Positions 19,499 to 22,474 of a DNA stretch of 22,474 nucleotides are shown one piece after another. The stretch spans positions 1 through 22,474 of the forward strand of contig JBNGIO010005635.1 of NCBI GenBank assembly GCA_049999805.1, read 5' to 3'. Below the pieces are notes generated by a model, which had not been told where the DNA came from, did not search any database, and worked only from the letters and a program-made list of their open reading frames with translations. The position numbers and the translations under genes were made by a program. Position 1 is the first letter of the stretch. The number at the start of each line of letters is the position of its first letter. The stretch comes from Folioceros fuciformis. Its lineage: Eukaryota > Anthocerotophyta > Anthocerotopsida > Anthocerotales.

Positions 19499-20996
19499 TC
19501 TACGACGGTGAGTGGCGTGGGCTAACCCTCGTAAGCGATAAAGTTTGACATTCCTGATGGAGCAACACATTCCATACATTCTATTTCCTTCATAATTAGG
19601 GGAAATATCAGGGCCTTCGTGGCAAGTTTTGGGTTAGGCAAATGTCATTCGTAGTTAAACGGTTACATGACTGCACCAACGCCCGGCCTATTAACGCTAG
19701 TGGGTGCTCTGACTATACGCGGGATAGAGAACCAGTTCTCCCTCCCATCTCCCACTTCAGGCATAAGATCAGTGCACAGATCTCACACCTAATGGCCCGA
19801 AGAGGCACCAGCGCCTCCAACCAAGGACCAAATGACTCGAACTAAATCTTGAAAGCCGTAGATCTCTTCTAGAGTAGCTTACCTCAATGAAGTCGACAGA
19901 AATAGATGACAATATAAGTTATGACACAAATGAATTTAGATGTAAAAAAAAAAAAAAAGTAAAATATTAATATAGTACCTGCCTTAGTGAAGATGCATTT
20001 ATTGCATGCTTTTAGTAAATCCCCAAAGAGAGGAGTTGTGTTGCATGCTTCATGCAAAACTCCTAGAGAGGAGTTGTGGCAACCATTCTTGAGAGGACTT
20101 TAGGAGATGAATAGTATGCATGAATTCCAATATTAGCAAGTATCTATTTCAGGCCTACTTGTGAGGTTTATAAGAGCTAGAGCAAAGGCATGTCCAAGTC
20201 CAATTGAGACATTGCCACGAACAGTTGTTCATGTCACAGTTTGGTGTTACCCTTTTAGGACCAACGAGTGTAGTAGTCCTATAAAACAAATTCATGCCCT
20301 TATTGCATCCAACACATTAATGCAAGTTGGACCCAAGTGGCACCAAGTTGAAATTTGCAACAGAACTCCTTGCCCTCTGCATTATGATTGGTTTAAGAAT
20401 TTCGATATAGTTGGGTGGCTTGTAGTGTATCCCCTCCTAAGCTCGGTATAATATCCCCTTCAAAGTCATACAATACATCTCACATTGTAGGATACGTCTC
20501 GCACTTCGCCTTCCCCCTAGGCAATTGTGGTGGCAAAACCCCCTGGCATTGTTTGCCAAAGGATTTGACCTTTAGTGTCCACACTTATGCCACTGTCGTT
20601 GAGACATTGGGTTTCATTCCCATGAAGGAGCGATGGGGTTCCTCGCTGTTATGGATGGAGGGTCGGACTTAATCAACTCGATGTCGGATTCGAGGGCTCC
20701 CCTCTAACTCTACTGAGGCGTGGAACAGTCCTCGTTGTCCAGCGGTCGACTGCACCTCTCTCGGTGCCTACAAATTCACTCCAACCACTACAACGACATT
20801 AACCTCTCATGTCCACGACTTCCCTCACTCACTTCACTCACTCACTCCAGCACCAACACCAGCAACAACACCACTACCTTCTACACTTCCCTATTGACTC
20901 CTCCACTTGAAAGAGTCACTCGTCTAACCCCAAGGAAGAGAAAGAGGAAAACACACTCCCCTCTTAGATACCTCGTCCCCACAACCTTTTTTTTTT
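19499..20996. other. No gene recognised; simple repeats and low-complexity DNA
   Basis: It contains an A15 run at 19944-19958 and a tandem 38-bp duplication at 20002-20078. From about 20820 a C/T- and CA-rich stretch (CTCACTCACTTCACTCACTC) runs into a T11 run that abuts the LTR. Open frames here are short and show no domain. Confidence 0.45.
20002..20078 (+). repeat. Tandem duplication, two units of about 38 bp
   Basis: TTGCATGCTT...AGAGAGGAGTTGTG occurs at 20002-20040 and again at 20041-20078. Both ends of the unit are conserved while the middle has diverged. Confidence 0.75.
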
Positions 20997-21225
20997 TGTT
21001 ACCACCAAGGTGGCACCGACAGAAAAGAGTAAGAGAAGTTTAGGGCACAGTTCAGTTTAGGGTTATATAACTAACCTCAGCAGTTATTAGATATAGTTAA
21101 GACGATCAAAACAGTTAAGTAGTTTAGGCAGTTTAACCGTGGCGGTTTAACCGCTAACTAGGGCTATATAAAACAAGCCCTCAACAACAATAAATCTATC
21201 TTTTCTTCTCCCATAGGTTTCTAAA
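20997..21225 (+). mobile_element. 5' LTR of a copia element
   Basis: It probably starts TGTTACCACCAAGGTGGCAC after a T run and ends at the primer-binding site. It carries a TATA box (TATATAAA, 21165-21172) and an AATAAA at 21189-21194, the usual promoter and poly(A) parts of an LTR. GTTTAACCG is repeated at 21131 and 21145 with near-palindromic flanks. TTTAGGGCACAGTTCA near 21040 resembles TTTAGGGCACTGTTCA on the minus strand at 8748-8763. The 3' end is not a clean CA, so the exact limits are uncertain. Confidence 0.7.
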
Positions 21226-21237
21226 TGGTATCAGAGC
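21226..21237 (+). promoter_or_regulatory. Primer-binding site for initiator tRNA-Met
   Basis: TGGTATCAGAGC, a perfect match to the plant copia consensus, lying between the LTR and the GC-rich leader of the gag frame at 21633. Confidence 0.92.
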
Positions 21238-21632
21238 TGCGTTGCTCCTCGCTGCGCGTTTCTCGCTTCTGCACTCAAGGCCTGAGCCTCTGAACCTAGG
21301 CCCCATGGCGCAAAGCAAGGCACGCTGAATTTCGAGCAACCGATCCTGAATTCCCCGTGAGATGCCGCGATGACGCATGCTACCCTCCAGCGCATCACGG
21401 GCGCCGCAGCCACGCCCAGCACCTGGACCCTGCAACCACCACACAAGGTGCTAAGTACACGGTGAATTCTCAAGACCCCACCTCGAATTCTTCCCCGAGG
21501 GTTACCTTTGAATCCAAATCGTTCAGCTCGAATCTCAGATGGAAATCATAATCGCCATCATGCGCGACCTGTTCGCAAGTCGCTGCCAGTAAGCCGGACG
21601 TCGCATACGCCCTCCTTCGATCCCTTATTGAA
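21238..21632 (+). other. GC-rich leader of the right-hand copia element
   Basis: This is the untranslated leader between primer-binding site and gag. Short frames start and stop within it, including a 64-codon one at 21357-21551, without recognisable domains. Some copia gags start further upstream, so part of this may be a broken gag N-terminus. Confidence 0.5.
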
Positions 21633-22226
21633 ATGCAATCTTCAGGGATGAAAGCAAAATCAATGGCAACCAATCCAGTCGTCAGTACGTCAATTGTCAA
21701 TACCACGAAAGTGGAATTCAGGGACCGAGACCGGTTCACTGGCAGTGACTACGATACCTGGCAGATGCGAGTCATAGCGCTTCTGGAGGAGCACGACCTC
21801 ATGGGAGTCGTCGAAGGTATAGTTCCCAAACCCTCGACTGCAGGAGGCGCCTCTGCCGACCAAATTGCAGCCTGGGTAAAGAAAGACAAGAGGGCCATCA
21901 GTATCTTATTTTCAGCACTAGACAAGAACATGTTCCAGCATACTCAAGGCCAGAAGACAGCCCACGAGATCTGGAAGGTGTTCAAGGACATGTTCGCAGC
22001 ACAAAGCTCCATGTCAATAGTAAACGCCACACAACAATTCTACCTACTGAGAATGAAGGAAAGCAAGAGGATTGAGAAGCATGTACACAACTTCATATCA
22101 ACAAGAGCAAAGCTTGCATCTAGTGGTACCACGTTGAATGAGTACCAAGCAGCAGTTGCGTTACTAACATCCCTTCTTGCATCATATAGAACATTTGTAA
22201 GCTCGCAGAGCTCAGCCCTTCTGTGA
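21633..22226 (+). pseudogene. Copia gag (UBN2 type), truncated at its C-terminus
   Basis: The ATG at 21633 opens a 197-codon frame. Family features are FRDRDRFTGSDYDTWQMRV, AHEIWKVFKDMF, QQFYLLRMKES, and LLTSLLASYRTFVSSQ. It is clearly related to the gag at 4480-5184 but diverged from it. It ends abruptly: Leu and TGA at 22221-22226 come from the junction with the 247-bp repeat starting at 22222. The zinc knuckle, protease and pol that should follow are absent. The gag assembles RNA-containing particles in active elements; this copy cannot be complete. Confidence 0.88.
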
Positions 22227-22468
22227 ACCTCCAAAGTTTGGGGTAGTAGTTTGTTTTGGTTGAAAAAGGGTTAATAGTGGTATGGTTTGGTTTTCTTTTT
22301 CAACTTATTTTCCCTAATTTTCCTTGATTTTCTGGTCATTTTTCCTATTTTTCTTTGTGCTAATTAGGTTAATTGACTAGGAAATAGTTGGTTTGGTTAT
22401 AAGAGTGGGTATAGGTTTGGTCCCAGACCTGGGAAGGTTTAGGTTCGGTACCAGGCCATAGGGTTGGG
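22222..22468 (+). repeat. 247-bp inverted repeat, right copy
   Basis: Reverse complement of 30-276 with about six differences. It starts TGTGAACCTCCAAAG exactly where the copia gag frame is interrupted, so it is an insertion or a recombination joint. Its end near 22468 is only six bases from the window edge, so the unit may be longer. Confidence 0.88.
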
Positions 22469-22474
22469 AAAGTT

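Noticed and set aside
20720-21043. 107-codon frame rich in Ser, Thr and Pro
   Set aside because: It follows from low-complexity CT/CA-rich DNA and runs into the LTR; no domain is visible.
1-22474. CRISPR array, tRNA, rRNA or bacterial operon
   Set aside because: No regularly spaced repeat-spacer units, no tRNA or rRNA consensus and no operon structure were seen; the gene with introns marks this as eukaryotic.

Overview
The window looks like nuclear DNA of a land plant. It holds one intact, intron-rich gene for a canonical cytokinin receptor (CHASE-domain hybrid histidine kinase), surrounded by LTR-retrotransposon remains whose primer-binding sites match the 3' end of plant initiator tRNA-Met. 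Introns are short (90 to 447 bases). The kinase reads more like a bryophyte-type receptor than a flowering-plant one, but the lineage call is only an inference. Two runs of exactly 100 N are placeholder gaps in a draft assembly.

Layout. Positions 30-276 and 22222-22468 are two copies of one 247-bp sequence in inverted orientation. From 843 to 5184 on the minus strand lies an almost intact Ty1/copia gag-pol, broken by two TAG codons and one frameshift. Upstream of it on the same strand are a second, unrelated gag-like reading frame (5490-6182), a tRNA-Met primer-binding site and one LTR (6227-6562, containing gap 1). From 7.4 to 8.75 kb two diverged LTRs face each other around a pair of 113-bp direct repeats. 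From 9.8 to 12.2 kb on the plus strand is a heavily decayed gag-protease relic, probably Ty3/gypsy, with two zinc knuckles and an aspartic protease. From 12.2 to 14.1 kb no gene is seen.

The receptor gene runs from 14489 to 19345 on the plus strand in 11 exons and predicts 988 residues: a short N-terminus, TM1, CHASE, TM2, HisKA with phospho-His, HATPase, a degenerate receiver and a canonical receiver. All reading phases join, every catalytic residue checked is present, and the Asp and Thr that matter for cytokinin binding in Arabidopsis AHK4 are conserved at the same spacing. It should bind cytokinin in the ER lumen or apoplast and pass phosphate from His to Asp to HPt proteins and response regulators. 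No other gene of that pathway is in the window.

To the right, 19.5-21.0 kb shows no gene. At about 21.0 kb a third LTR with TATA box, poly(A) signal and perfect primer-binding site leads into a copia gag reading frame (21633 onward), which is cut off exactly where the right copy of the 247-bp repeat begins.

I found no convincing evidence of a new biological system. The most useful observations are the complete receptor gene model, the inverted 247-bp repeat at both ends, the tandem arrangement of two different gag genes behind one primer-binding site, and sequence overlaps suggesting that both N gaps are artefactual.
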